Below the pieces are notes generated by a model. The model searched no databases, was not told the DNA's origin, and saw nothing but the letters and a program-made list of their open reading frames with translations. This document shows, in pieces, positions 49,017 to 60,110 of a stretch of 64,000 bases of DNA. The position numbers were made by a program, and so were the translations under genes. Position 1 is the first letter of the stretch. Every line of letters starts with the position of its first letter. The stretch lies in the NCBI GenBank assembly GCA_016699835.1, contig CP064987.1, forward strand, positions 1,550,001 to 1,614,000, written 5' to 3'. The stretch is from Phycisphaerales bacterium. GTDB taxonomy: Bacteria > Planctomycetota > Phycisphaerae > Phycisphaerales > UBA1924.

Positions 49017-50219
49017 ATGAACACACTCACTCGTTCGATCCGAATGCTCGGGCTTGGCCTGCTGGGTTCCGTTGTGGGATTGGCCTGCCTCTCAACCCCG
49101 GCACACGCCGCCGCCCCGGCCGCCGACCACGCCGCGCCGCGCACGCTCGCCCAGTCCCAGCCGCTCTCGATCCCCAAGGCCACCGACTCCGCACCGGCGG
49201 AAGACCCCAACGACGAGAAGACCTCGACCGACATGCCCGGCGTCCCCAAGGCGCTCGTGCTGACGCTCGGCGATGAACAGAACGGCGACATGGTGGGCGT
49301 GTACATGGTCGCCCACATCCTCGAGCGCGCCATCCCGACGCTCGAGAAAGAACTCGGCACCGACAAGACCGGCGTGCTCGTCCTCCGCGTCCACTCGGGC
49401 GGCGGGTTCGGACTCGAGGTCCAGAAGATCGTCGACGTCATCCAGAACGAGTACAAGTCTCGCTGGCGAACCGTCGGCTGGATCGACACCGCGATCTCCG
49501 CCGCCGCCATGAGTTCCCACATCCTCGAGGAGATCTACTTCACCTCCCGCGGCAACTACGGCGCCTGCACCGGGTTCTACGGCTCGCTCGATCGCCCCGT
49601 CGAGGGACGCGAACTCCAGGAGTCGCTCGTCCAGATGGAGCGCATCAGCGCCAAGGCCGGGTGGGACCCGCTCATCATGCGGGCCATGCAGATCCAGCAG
49701 CCCGTGTCGGCGACCATCGACGAGGTCGGCAATGTCAAGTTCCACGACGACCTCTCGGGAGACTTCATCGTGAATCGCCCGCGAGAGATCCTCACGTTCA
49801 ACTGCCGCTCGGCCGAGAAGATCAAGTTCTCTCGAGGGACGGCGGACACGCTCGACGAACTCACCAAACTCATGGGCTACAAGGAACTCAACTGGGTCGG
49901 GAAGAAAGTCGCCGGTTCGCCATGGCCCATTTCCAAGTCCGAGAAGATCCAGATGGACTTCCGTCGTCAGGCCGCCGAGGACGAGCGCCTCACGAATCAC
50001 TACTTCCAGTCGCTCCAGATGCAGATGGAAGCAGCCCAGGCCGCCCCTCGAGATCAGCGAGCCGCCTTCGTCGGTCGCGCCAAGCAGACGCTGGGCAAAC
50101 TCAAGAACATGCTCCGCAACAACCCCAACTTCGCGATCAGCGTCTTCAACCGCACGCGTGAGGAGGCCGAGCAACTCCTGAAGGAGTATGAGAAGCGGCT
50201 GACCGATCTGCTCAAGTAA
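49017..50219 (+). CDS. Secreted ClpP/SppA-fold protein with intact-looking nucleophile region (second of pair)
   Basis: The 400-residue product starts after GGAG at 49017. It has a signal peptide (to about ACLSTPAHA, 33). The catalytic-like part reads VLRVHSGGGFGLEVQKIVDV (oxyanion loop) and then WIDTAISAAAMSSHILEEIY with a Ser (AIS) where ClpP has AASMG. Later it shows GTADTLDELTKLMG and a basic coiled-coil tail. It is the closest relative of the preceding gene and co-transcribed with it. The pair may form a mixed ring or a periplasmic membrane-protein protease. Activity has not been established. A terminator follows. Confidence 0.72.
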   Translation: MNTLTRSIRMLGLGLLGSVVGLACLSTPAHAAAPAADHAAPRTLAQSQPLSIPKATDSAPAEDPNDEKTSTDMPGVPKALVLTLGDEQNGDMVGVYMVAHILERAIPTLEKELGTDKTGVLVLRVHSGGGFGLEVQKIVDVIQNEYKSRWRTVGWIDTAISAAAMSSHILEEIYFTSRGNYGACTGFYGSLDRPVEGRELQESLVQMERISAKAGWDPLIMRAMQIQQPVSATIDEVGNVKFHDDLSGDFIVNRPREILTFNCRSAEKIKFSRGTADTLDELTKLMGYKELNWVGKKVAGSPWPISKSEKIQMDFRRQAAEDERLTNHYFQSLQMQMEAAQAAPRDQRAAFVGRAKQTLGKLKNMLRNNPNFAISVFNRTREEAEQLLKEYEKRLTDLLK

Positions 50220-50237
50220 ACTCCACTCGTTCCCCCC

Positions 50238-50262
50238 AAGGCCCGGAACACCGGGCCTTTTT
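50238..50262 (+). terminator. Rho-independent terminator of the ClpP/SppA-fold pair
   Basis: AAGGCCCGG and CCGGGCCTT form a 9-bp stem around AACA and run into a T tract (CCTTTTT). It starts 18 bp after the stop at 50219. Confidence 0.9.
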
Positions 50263-50279
50263 CATGCGCCCGCCGCGTG

Positions 50280-50285
50280 TATCAT
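50280..50285 (+). promoter_or_regulatory. Candidate -10 element, leaderless M3 peptidase gene
   Basis: TATCAT lies 5 nt before the ATG at 50291 and only 17 bp after the preceding terminator. No ribosome site is visible, so a leaderless transcript is likely. Confidence 0.4.
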
Positions 50286-50290
50286 CGCCC

Positions 50291-52048
50291 ATGACCCAAG
50301 CCGCCCGACCTCGTGCCGCATCCTCGTTCGTGCCCCAGAACCTCGACGCGACCCGTTGGGAAGCGATCGAGCCGCTGCTCACGATCCTCAAGAATCGCCC
50401 GGTGGCCTCCGCCGTGGAACTCGAGGCGTGGCTGGTGGACCGGAGCGAACTCGAGGCCGCTTGCAGCGAATCACGGGCAAACCTCTACATCACCATGACC
50501 TGCCGCACCGACGACCAGGCCGCCCAGAGCGCGTACACCGCCTACATCGAGACCATCGCCCCGAAACTCTCCCCGGCACTCTTCGAACTCGACAAGCGCC
50601 AGGCCGAACTCTCCGAGAAGTTCCCCCTCGACGAGTCGCGGTACGCCGTCCTCGTACGCACGACCAAGGCCGACGTCGAGATCTTCCGCCAGGAGAACGT
50701 GCCGCTGGAGACCAAGCAGTCGCTCCTCTCCCAGAAGTACGACCAGATCATCGGGGCGATGTCGGTCGAGTTCGACGGGCGCGAGCAGACCATCCCGCAG
50801 ATGGCCCGCTACCAAGAAGTCACCGATCGCGGCGTGCGCGAGGCCGCTTGGCGACTCGTCGCCGATCGACGCCTCAAGGACGCCGACGCCATCCACCAGA
50901 TCTACGATGACATGATCGCGATCCGTCACCAGATCGCGCGGAACGCGGGCTTCACCAACTACGTCGGCTACGCCTTCAAGTCCAAGCACCGCTTCGACTA
51001 TGGTCCCGAGGACTGCTTCGCCTTCCATGAGGGCGTCGAACGCCACATCGTCCCACTGATGCGCGACCTGGAAAAGCGCCGCGAGAAGACGCTCGGCGTG
51101 GACTCGCTCCGCCCGTGGGACCTCGGCGTGGACGTCAAGGGTCGCGCACCCCTCCGCCCGTTCGAACGCGGCCATGAACTTGTCTCCAAATCTGTCGCCA
51201 CGTTCAAGGCGCTCGACCCGCGCCTCGCCGCGATGCTCTCGACGATGGGCGACGGCTCGAACACCAATGGCCCCTCGGGCGGCGCCTCCCTCGACCTCGA
51301 CTCTCGCAAAGGAAAAGCCCCGGGCGGCTACCAGTACATGCGCGACCGCTCCCGCCGCGCGTTCATCTTCATGAATGCCGCGGGTCTTGTCCGCGACGTC
51401 GTCACCATGGTCCATGAGGCCGGCCACGCCTTCCACTCCATGCTCTGCGTGGACGAGCCGCTGCTAGCGTACCGCCACAGCCCCATCGAGTTCGCCGAGG
51501 TCGCGAGCATGTCGATGGAGTTGCTCACGCTCCCGCACATGGACGCCCCAGGCGCGTTCTACGCGTCCAAGGAGGACCACGCCCGCCACCGGCGCATGCA
51601 GGTCGAGAAGAGCATCCTCCTGCTCCCCTGGATCGCGACGATCGACGCCTTCCAGCACTGGGTCTACACCAACCCGACGCACACACGCGCACAACGAGAG
51701 CAACACTGGCTCTCCCTTGATGACCGCTTCGGCAACGCCGTCTCGTGGGAGGGTCTCGACGCCCACCGCCGACTCGTCTGGCAGCGTCAACTCCATCTCT
51801 TCGGCGTGCCCTTCTACTACATCGAATATGGCATCGCCCAACTCGGCGCCCTGCAACTCTGGATCCACTCGCTGGAGAAGGGCGAGAAGTCGGCGATCGA
51901 CGCGTACATGCGGGCGCTCTCGCTGGGCGGGAGCAAGCCGCTCCCGGACCTCTTCGCCGCCGCGGGCCTCGAGTTCGACTTCGGCTCGGACACCATCGCG
52001 CGGATCTGCGATCGCGTGCGAACGGAACTGGACAAACTCCCGGAGTGA
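50291..52048 (+). CDS. M3-family oligoendopeptidase (PepF-like)
   Basis: The product has 585 residues. It is a cytoplasmic zinc peptidase of the M3 (PepF/thimet) type, with the HExxH motif in VTMVHEAGHAFHSM and a downstream Glu in SPIEFAEVASMSMELL that supplies the third ligand. The helical N-terminal region (about 1-180) is as expected. It starts at the ATG at 50291 with no ribosome site but a TATCAT 5 nt upstream. The decarboxylase gene begins 3 bp after its stop, so the two are co-transcribed. Confidence 0.93.
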   Translation: MTQAARPRAASSFVPQNLDATRWEAIEPLLTILKNRPVASAVELEAWLVDRSELEAACSESRANLYITMTCRTDDQAAQSAYTAYIETIAPKLSPALFELDKRQAELSEKFPLDESRYAVLVRTTKADVEIFRQENVPLETKQSLLSQKYDQIIGAMSVEFDGREQTIPQMARYQEVTDRGVREAAWRLVADRRLKDADAIHQIYDDMIAIRHQIARNAGFTNYVGYAFKSKHRFDYGPEDCFAFHEGVERHIVPLMRDLEKRREKTLGVDSLRPWDLGVDVKGRAPLRPFERGHELVSKSVATFKALDPRLAAMLSTMGDGSNTNGPSGGASLDLDSRKGKAPGGYQYMRDRSRRAFIFMNAAGLVRDVVTMVHEAGHAFHSMLCVDEPLLAYRHSPIEFAEVASMSMELLTLPHMDAPGAFYASKEDHARHRRMQVEKSILLLPWIATIDAFQHWVYTNPTHTRAQREQHWLSLDDRFGNAVSWEGLDAHRRLVWQRQLHLFGVPFYYIEYGIAQLGALQLWIHSLEKGEKSAIDAYMRALSLGGSKPLPDLFAAAGLEFDFGSDTIARICDRVRTELDKLPE

Positions 52049-52051
52049 CCC

Positions 52052-53593
52052 ATGTCCGACGCCGGTGTGCCGCACCTTGCGCCCGAGGCGTTCCCGGATC
52101 GCGCTCGCGACGTCGCGGATCTACTGACGAGGTATTGGAAGAGCCTCGAATCTCGCCCGGTCACGCCCGACATGAAACCGGGCGATCTGCTGCGCGGCCT
52201 TCCCGAGTCACCACCTGAAACTCCATCAACCGATGACGACTCCTGGTCTGGCCTGCTCGGCGATGTTGAGCGACTGATCCTCCCCGCGCTCACCCACTGG
52301 CAATCGCCGAACTTCTTCGCCTATTTCCCGGCCAACGCGAGCGCCCCGGCCATGTTCGCCGAACTCCTCTCCGCGGGGCTCGGGGTCCAAGGCATGCTCT
52401 GGGCGACCAGCCCCGCGTGCACCGAACTCGAGATCCGCATGATGGACTGGCTGGCCGAGGCCATCGGCCTCCCCGATCGGTTCCGCTTCGATCGACCAGG
52501 CTCCGTCGGCGGCGGCGTCATCCAGGGAACCGCCAGCGAGTCCACACTCACGGCCCTCGTCGCCGCACGCGCCAGAATCATCCGAACCCTCGCCGAGCAC
52601 TCCACGAGCGTGCCCGACGATCTCGAGTCCCGCCTCACGGTGTACACCTCCACCCAGGCGCACTCGTCGGTGATCAAGGCGGCGATCGTGGCAGGGTTCG
52701 CGCGCCATGCCGACGATCGAAGGCGCATCCGGCTCATCGAGACCGACGAGCACTGCCGCCTCCGCACCGATCGCCTGCGAGAAGCAATGCTCGCCGATAT
52801 CCAGGCCGGCCTGATCCCGGCATTCGTGAGCGCGACCATGGGCACGACCGCGACCACCGCCATCGACCCGATCGCCGAGATCGCCGATGCCATCAAGACC
52901 GTCACCGAAATCACGAGCACGGGTGCCGCCTCCATTGCCAATCCATGGCTCCACGTCGACGCCGCGTTCGCCGGCGCAGCATGCGTCTGCCCCGAGTTCC
53001 GCCATCTGCTCCATGGCATCGACCGCGTCGACTCTCTCTGCTTCAACCCGCACAAGTGGCTCCTGACCAACTTCGACTACGACGCCTTCTGGGTCGCCGA
53101 TCGGCGGGCGCTGACCGACGCGCTCTCGATCTCGCCGGAGTATCTGCGCAACGCCGCCAGCGACGCCGGGACGATCGAGTTCCGCGACTGGCACGTCCCG
53201 CTCGGACGCCGATTCCGATCGCTCAAACTCTGGTTCGTCATGCGCCACTACGGCCTCGAAGGCCTGCGGCAACACATCCGCGAGCACATCCGCCTCGCGA
53301 ACCTCTTCGAGTCACTCCTCCGTGCCGACAACCGGTTCGAGATCGTCCAGGAACGCACGCTGAATCTCGTCTGCTTCCGCCTCCGGGGGGAGGGTGCCGA
53401 GTCGGACGCGGCCAATAAACGCCTGCTCGACGCGATCAACGCGACGCGTCGGATCTTTCTGACCCATGCCGTCCTCCCCAAGGAGGCCCGACCCGCGGGT
53501 GGACGGCTCTTCCTCCGCATGTGCATCGCCAGCCCGACGACCCGCGAGAGCCACGTCAACGACGCCTGGAATCTGATCCAGAGCCTCGCGTGA
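52052..53593 (+). CDS. PLP-dependent group II decarboxylase (aromatic amino acid decarboxylase-like)
   Basis: The 513-residue enzyme has the PLP lysine in CFNPHKWLLTNFDYDAFWV. LHVDAAFAGAACVCPEF is the Asp/Ala that contacts the cofactor ring, and SPACTELEIRMMDWLAEAIG is the N-terminal signature of group II decarboxylases. The typical N-terminal PHWQSPNFFAYFPAN-like segment is present (LTHWQSPNFFAYFPANASAP). Likely substrates are tryptophan, tyrosine, DOPA or a related amino acid, but this cannot be narrowed down. GGAG precedes the ATG, and the gene overlaps the pepF-like unit's transcript. Confidence 0.92.
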   Translation: MSDAGVPHLAPEAFPDRARDVADLLTRYWKSLESRPVTPDMKPGDLLRGLPESPPETPSTDDDSWSGLLGDVERLILPALTHWQSPNFFAYFPANASAPAMFAELLSAGLGVQGMLWATSPACTELEIRMMDWLAEAIGLPDRFRFDRPGSVGGGVIQGTASESTLTALVAARARIIRTLAEHSTSVPDDLESRLTVYTSTQAHSSVIKAAIVAGFARHADDRRRIRLIETDEHCRLRTDRLREAMLADIQAGLIPAFVSATMGTTATTAIDPIAEIADAIKTVTEITSTGAASIANPWLHVDAAFAGAACVCPEFRHLLHGIDRVDSLCFNPHKWLLTNFDYDAFWVADRRALTDALSISPEYLRNAASDAGTIEFRDWHVPLGRRFRSLKLWFVMRHYGLEGLRQHIREHIRLANLFESLLRADNRFEIVQERTLNLVCFRLRGEGAESDAANKRLLDAINATRRIFLTHAVLPKEARPAGGRLFLRMCIASPTTRESHVNDAWNLIQSLA

Positions 53594-53629
53594 CGCCCTC
53601 GCCCGCCCGTGCGACTTGGACCGCGTCCC

Positions 53630-53635
53630 TACGCT
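53630..53635 (+). promoter_or_regulatory. Candidate -10 element, leaderless lipoprotein gene
   Basis: TACGCT lies 6 nt before the ATG at 53642. No ribosome site lies in between. Confidence 0.4.
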
Positions 53636-53641
53636 CTGTCC

Positions 53642-54274
53642 ATGCATGGACGCCTCTCGCCCGTGATCGCGTTTCTCGGCCTGGTCAACCTGATCGGCAT
53701 GTCGTCGTTCACGGCGTCGTGCGCCTCGCATCCCGCCACACCCGCCACCGAAACGACTGCCGTGACAGCGACCGGTGCTCGAGTCTCGATCACCCCGGGG
53801 TCATACGCGGCGGCTTTCGACGCCGCCCGCGAGTCGCTCCGAGCCTTCCGCTTTCCCATCGAACGCGTGGACTCGCGCGAGGGCGTGATCTCGACCGACG
53901 CAAAGCAGACCTCGGGCCTGGCGACACCCTGGGATCGCGAGCAATCCACCCTCGCCCAGGAGGCCGAAGATCTGCTAGCGCAGCAGGCCCGGCGTGTCCG
54001 CATCACCTTCTCGCCCGCGGATTCCGTTGCCTCCGCCGATGACCTGACATCCTTTGAAGGCACGATCGTCGCGACCATCGAGGTCGTCGTGGAGCGGACG
54101 TATGTCCGAAACTTCAGGCCCTCGAGCCAGGCGATTCTGCTCTCGTCGCAGGCGTACGACCCCGTGGCGGCGTCACGCGGCCAGAGCACGACCTATGCCG
54201 TCCCATTGACCCGCGACGACGAACTCGCCCGGCGACTGGCTCGAGATATCGAGCAACGAGCCATGCGAAACTGA
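53642..54274 (+). CDS. Lipoprotein of unknown function
   Basis: The 210-residue protein starts at the ATG at 53642. Its hydrophobic N-terminus ends in a lipobox-like FTASCAS (Cys at about 26). The remainder is an alpha/beta domain (YAAAFDAARESLRAFRFPIE, GVISTDAK) that resembles small outer-membrane assembly or LPS-type lipoproteins, but I cannot name it. It has a candidate TACGCT -10 box 6 nt upstream. It ends 60 bp before the convergent LuxR-type gene. Confidence 0.65.
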   Translation: MHGRLSPVIAFLGLVNLIGMSSFTASCASHPATPATETTAVTATGARVSITPGSYAAAFDAARESLRAFRFPIERVDSREGVISTDAKQTSGLATPWDREQSTLAQEAEDLLAQQARRVRITFSPADSVASADDLTSFEGTIVATIEVVVERTYVRNFRPSSQAILLSSQAYDPVAASRGQSTTYAVPLTRDDELARRLARDIEQRAMRN

Positions 54275-54333
54275 CACCGCGTGTATTCGCCGCGTCCACG
54301 CGAGATCTGCCCACCGCCATCACTCGATCACGC

Positions 54334-55302
54334 TCATTGCCCGACCGCACGCGCGGGCCATCGGGCTCCGCCACGGACCGAACGTTGATCCGGCGAAACA
54401 CCTCCCGTTTGGCTCCTCGGCTCGACAGTCCGTTCGGAAGGCGGGTCGATGCAAAATCGCTTGTCCTTGTCGGACGATCGACGAGGCTGCCCGAACCATC
54501 GCGCGATGAGTTCGCCCCGGGTGCTCGCGCCGGTCTTGCGATGGAGCGCCTTCACGTGATCGTGGATCGTGTGCCAACTCCGCCCGAAGGACTGGGCAAT
54601 CTCTCGTGTCGATGATCCGGCCAGGAGCAACTCGAGAACCTCCTGCTCGCGAGGGCTGATCCATTCCGAGTCCTTTAAAGGCCCGGCTCCGATGGAATGT
54701 CGAGCACGAGCCGCGATCGACTCCACGCCCGCCGCAAGGAGCGCACATTCCATTGGAGACTCGATTCGTGCAGGATCCTCTGATGAAATCCCAACCAGGA
54801 CCCACGGTCCGGAATCGTGCCGTTCTTCCGCTGACGCCACAACAGCAAACGAAACAATAACCTCATCGGGGTGTGAAGCGCCTAAGGCCGAGACCAGCCC
54901 CGCGAGTGGCATTCCGGCAAGAACGCGTTCTATCGGGAACGCATCCGGGGCATCGGCGATGGGAAGGCGGATGCCCCACGAGGCGGCGTTGTAGAGCGCA
55001 CTGCGGATGACGGCCTCACGCCGCGTCCCCGGCTCTTCCCCAATCGCGCCGGCACGCTCAGCGATGGACGCCCCCACCATGTCCACTCTCTCAATGCCGC
55101 CCGAGACATCGACCGAAACGCAGCACACGCCCGACGCCGACGCACCCGAGATGTGCGAGAGCACCCGGGCGGCCCGGTCCGCCCAATCGAGCGTGGGAAC
55201 ACCGGGGAGCGTCGAGAGGGACTCTCCAATAGAAATCGCACGAAGGAGCGGCACACATTCGGTCGCGTGTCCACACATGTTGCCTCCTGCAGATTCATTC
55301 AT
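54334..55302 (-). CDS. LuxR-type transcriptional regulator
   Basis: The 322-residue product starts at the ATG at 55302 (GAGGAG 8 nt upstream). The C-terminal HTH_LuxR reads SPREQEVLELLLAGSSTREI, then AQSFGRSWHTIHDHVKALHR and KTGASTRGELIARW. The 180-residue N-terminal part is rich in Cys and Gly (GVCCVSVDVSGG, WVLVGISS) and resembles a GAF/PAS-like sensor. No phosphoacceptor site is visible, so it is not a standard response regulator. The last 45 residues are a polar tail. The inverted repeat at 55404-55431, about 100 bp upstream of its start, might be its operator. Confidence 0.8.
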   Translation of the reverse strand: MNESAGGNMCGHATECVPLLRAISIGESLSTLPGVPTLDWADRAARVLSHISGASASGVCCVSVDVSGGIERVDMVGASIAERAGAIGEEPGTRREAVIRSALYNAASWGIRLPIADAPDAFPIERVLAGMPLAGLVSALGASHPDEVIVSFAVVASAEERHDSGPWVLVGISSEDPARIESPMECALLAAGVESIAARARHSIGAGPLKDSEWISPREQEVLELLLAGSSTREIAQSFGRSWHTIHDHVKALHRKTGASTRGELIARWFGQPRRSSDKDKRFCIDPPSERTVEPRSQTGGVSPDQRSVRGGARWPARAVGQ

Positions 55303-55403
55303 CGTGGGCTCCTCGAAGTCCGCATCCGTTCGCTCACTCAAATCGCACATGCATGTAGTCTTTCGGCACACGCCCTCCATCGCCTCACAAATTTGTAGGG
55401 GGG

Positions 55404-55431
55404 TTCATATCGAATTCCCTGTTCGAATGAA
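55404..55431. promoter_or_regulatory. Imperfect inverted repeat, candidate operator
   Basis: TTCATATCGAA and TTCGAATGAA face each other across a 7-nt loop (TTCCCTG). The arms match except for one extra base in the left arm. It is in the promoter region of the LuxR-type gene and could be an operator, though only its position supports this. Confidence 0.3.
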
Positions 55432-55731
55432 ACATCGACAGCGAGGCTCAATCTCCAGCGTCGCAGCGATTTGCAAACCTTGTGTGCCATCCTTGGAATA
55501 TGCCACAGAACCATGCGGACGCTGCAATCACGGCATGTTTCGAATCACATTTATGAGTGGCAATCCCCCGGGTGGGCCATTCATAACTCGCGGGAAATCC
55601 CCCGATTGAATCGCATTACCTAATTTTTTACATCATGAACAACGTGCCCTCGGCGTACGCGCGTTCATTCACCGAACAACTCGACACGAACACGACAGAG
55701 CAGCGGTCAGGAGCAGATGACGAAGCGGAAC

Positions 55732-55764
55732 GAAAACGGCTCGCGGGAATCAACCCGCGAGCCG
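55732..55764 (-). terminator. Terminator of the PEP-CTERM-like gene
   Basis: CGGCTCGCGGG and CCCGCGAGCCG form an 11-bp stem with a 6-nt loop, followed on the minus strand by TTTTCGTT. It lies 64 bp downstream of the gene end. Confidence 0.85.
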
Positions 55765-55827
55765 TGACTTGGAGTTGTGCTTTCGCCCGAAAAATGCCCC
55801 GATGAGGGCACCTCGGATGAGAAGAAC

Positions 55828-56778
55828 TTAGCGGCGACGACGGCCGGCGACGATCCCGCCAAGGCCGAGGAGCGCCAGGGCGCTCGGAGCCGGGACGTAG
55901 GTGAGCGTGAGCTCGTAGGAGCCAGCGTTGGTGCCGGCGGTGAAGGCGCCCGCGAGGGTCGCCGGGAAGACGGAGTTGAAGCCGCCGGTCACGAGCGTGT
56001 ACGAGCCGCCCGCGAGGGGGGTGAGATCGTCGTAGTCGAGCCCGCTGAAGAGGCCGACAGCGTCATCGTTCTCGGCGACCTTGTTGCCGAGGCTGTCGTA
56101 GAGCGCGATCTCGGTGTCGGTCATGGAGGTGCCGATGAGGCCGGCGCTCATGGCGATGGAGAAGCTATCGCCGGGGTTGACGATGGCGGGGACCGAGAAG
56201 GTGAAGAAGTCGAGCCCGCCAGCGACGTGCCCGCCGCTGTAGGAGGTGACGCCGGTCACGGCGCCGAGGGCGGCGCCGCCGTTGTTGATCGTGGCGGCCG
56301 TCATGAAGTTGTACGTGACGGTGTCCCAGGTGGAGTCGATGAGGCCGTCGCTGCCGTCGTCGAACGACTCGAACCACTCGAAGTTGAGCGTATCGCCGGC
56401 CGTGACGCTGATCGGGCCGCCGGAGAAGAACCCGACGGTCGTCGGACCAACGGCGAGCGTACCGGTGAAGCCGCCAGTGGTGCTCGCGCGGACGACGCCG
56501 GCGTTTGCGTTCGCCGAGTTGACGATGTTCACGCGGGCCTCGCTCGCGAACGTGCCGGTGTTGACCTCGGTGAGGCTGCCGGTCACTTCGATGGAGCCGA
56601 CCGTGCCGGAACCCGTGGCAACCCAGGAGCCCGTGCTGTTGCCAGCGTTGCCGATGGCGGCGGCGCCGGAAACGCCCGTAAACGTGACGCTGCCGATGCT
56701 CGTGCCCGGCGTCACCGTGCTCGCCATCGCGGTGCCCGCGAGGGCGGCGAACGCAACCAATCCAATCACCTTCTTCAT
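55828..56778 (-). CDS. Secreted PEP-CTERM-like protein
   Basis: The 316-residue product has a signal peptide (MKKVIGLVAFAALAGTAMAS), a Gly/Thr/Ser-rich beta-strand domain, and a C-terminal sorting-type tail: PAPSALALLGLGGIVAGRRR. That is a motif followed by a hydrophobic helix and an Arg cluster, as in PEP-CTERM proteins handled by exosortases, with PAP in place of PEP. No exosortase gene is in the window. The passenger domain has no catalytic motif I recognise and is probably exported to the surface. GGGAG precedes the start, and the gene ends in a terminator. Confidence 0.8.
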   Translation of the reverse strand: MKKVIGLVAFAALAGTAMASTVTPGTSIGSVTFTGVSGAAAIGNAGNSTGSWVATGSGTVGSIEVTGSLTEVNTGTFASEARVNIVNSANANAGVVRASTTGGFTGTLAVGPTTVGFFSGGPISVTAGDTLNFEWFESFDDGSDGLIDSTWDTVTYNFMTAATINNGGAALGAVTGVTSYSGGHVAGGLDFFTFSVPAIVNPGDSFSIAMSAGLIGTSMTDTEIALYDSLGNKVAENDDAVGLFSGLDYDDLTPLAGGSYTLVTGGFNSVFPATLAGAFTAGTNAGSYELTLTYVPAPSALALLGLGGIVAGRRRR

Positions 56779-57147
56779 TTGTCACTCCCTACTCGAAACG
56801 AACACAGCGACGGCTCACCAGAGCACGCCGACCCCCGCCACGCGCACACACGTGGCCGGTTCGTCGAATGGAGCAAGGAGGGCAGGCGGGTCTCTCAGGC
56901 CCGCCATCCCACGCCCGCCAGATCGGCGAGGCGCAGTCTTGTCTCTCTCCTCCTCCACACGACTCGGCAAAGCCCGTTGTCAGGACCCTGCACCCGAAAC
57001 CATAACCCATTCCACACACTGCGCCTAGTGGATTTTTGGAATCTGCGAAGTTTCAGGGCACAATTTCGATGGCCGCATCCCAAATTACCACGGCCTTGCC
57101 CACTATCGGGCAAGGCCGTGTCGTTTGGTAGGGTTTTGATTGGAATA
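56779..57147. other. Intergenic region between clpC and the PEP-CTERM-like gene
   Basis: These 369 bp hold a strong hairpin at 57089-57120 just after clpC. The rest is the upstream region of the PEP-CTERM-like gene, and I see no gene in it. Confidence 0.5.
57089..57120 (-). terminator. Strong hairpin downstream of clpC
   Basis: CACGGCCTTGCCC and GGGCAAGGCCGTG form a 13-bp stem with a 6-nt loop. It starts 27 bp after the clpC stop. No full T-run follows on the minus strand (GTAATTT), so it may be a terminator of weak class or an RNA-stabilising hairpin. Confidence 0.55.
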
Positions 57148-59769
<2,622 letters not shown>

Positions 59770-60110
59770 CTCGGTTCTCCTCGGCCCTGGAAAAAACAAG
59801 GCCGCACATCACTCTTTCGTCAAAGCGGGTTGGGGGTGTTCGATCCGAAATCCCACGAATCCGTTCACAAGCCCTAAGTCGTGCCGAATACACGAGTTGA
59901 AGATCCATTGAAGTTCGGGTTTTCTTCGGGATTCGGCCCCAAACCCGGCGAGCCACACGCCCGCGACTACTACTCACTGCATATTGGATGCCCCCGCTCG
60001 AACGGACGCGCCATTCTCGGGCATGCCGCTCCAGGCCCACCAGGGTCGTTGGTGGTCGTTCTCGATTCCTTCGAAAGGGGTCATTCCTGCCGTCTTGGCA
60101 GCGTGGCGTG
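59770..60110. other. Upstream region of clpC
   Basis: These 341 bp hold the clpC promoter and ribosome site. I looked for CtsR/HrcA (CIRCE) operators and did not see them. No gene is supported. Confidence 0.45.

Larger units (their letters stand above)
55303..55827. other. Promoter region upstream of the LuxR-type regulator
   Basis: These 525 bp lie between the LuxR-type gene and the end of the PEP-CTERM-like gene. They are more AT-rich than the surroundings, especially 55600-55640 (an ATTTTTTACATCAT stretch). They contain an inverted repeat (55404-55431) and a terminator (55732-55764). I see no credible gene. Confidence 0.5.

Noticed and set aside
57089..57120. Regulatory RNA in the clpC/PEP-CTERM-like spacer
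   Set aside because: Only a single strong hairpin is present, best explained as the end of clpC; no second structure or promoter supports an RNA gene.
59770..60110. CIRCE or CtsR operator upstream of clpC
   Set aside because: No TTAGCACTC-N9-GAGTGCTAA or heptad direct repeat was found by eye.
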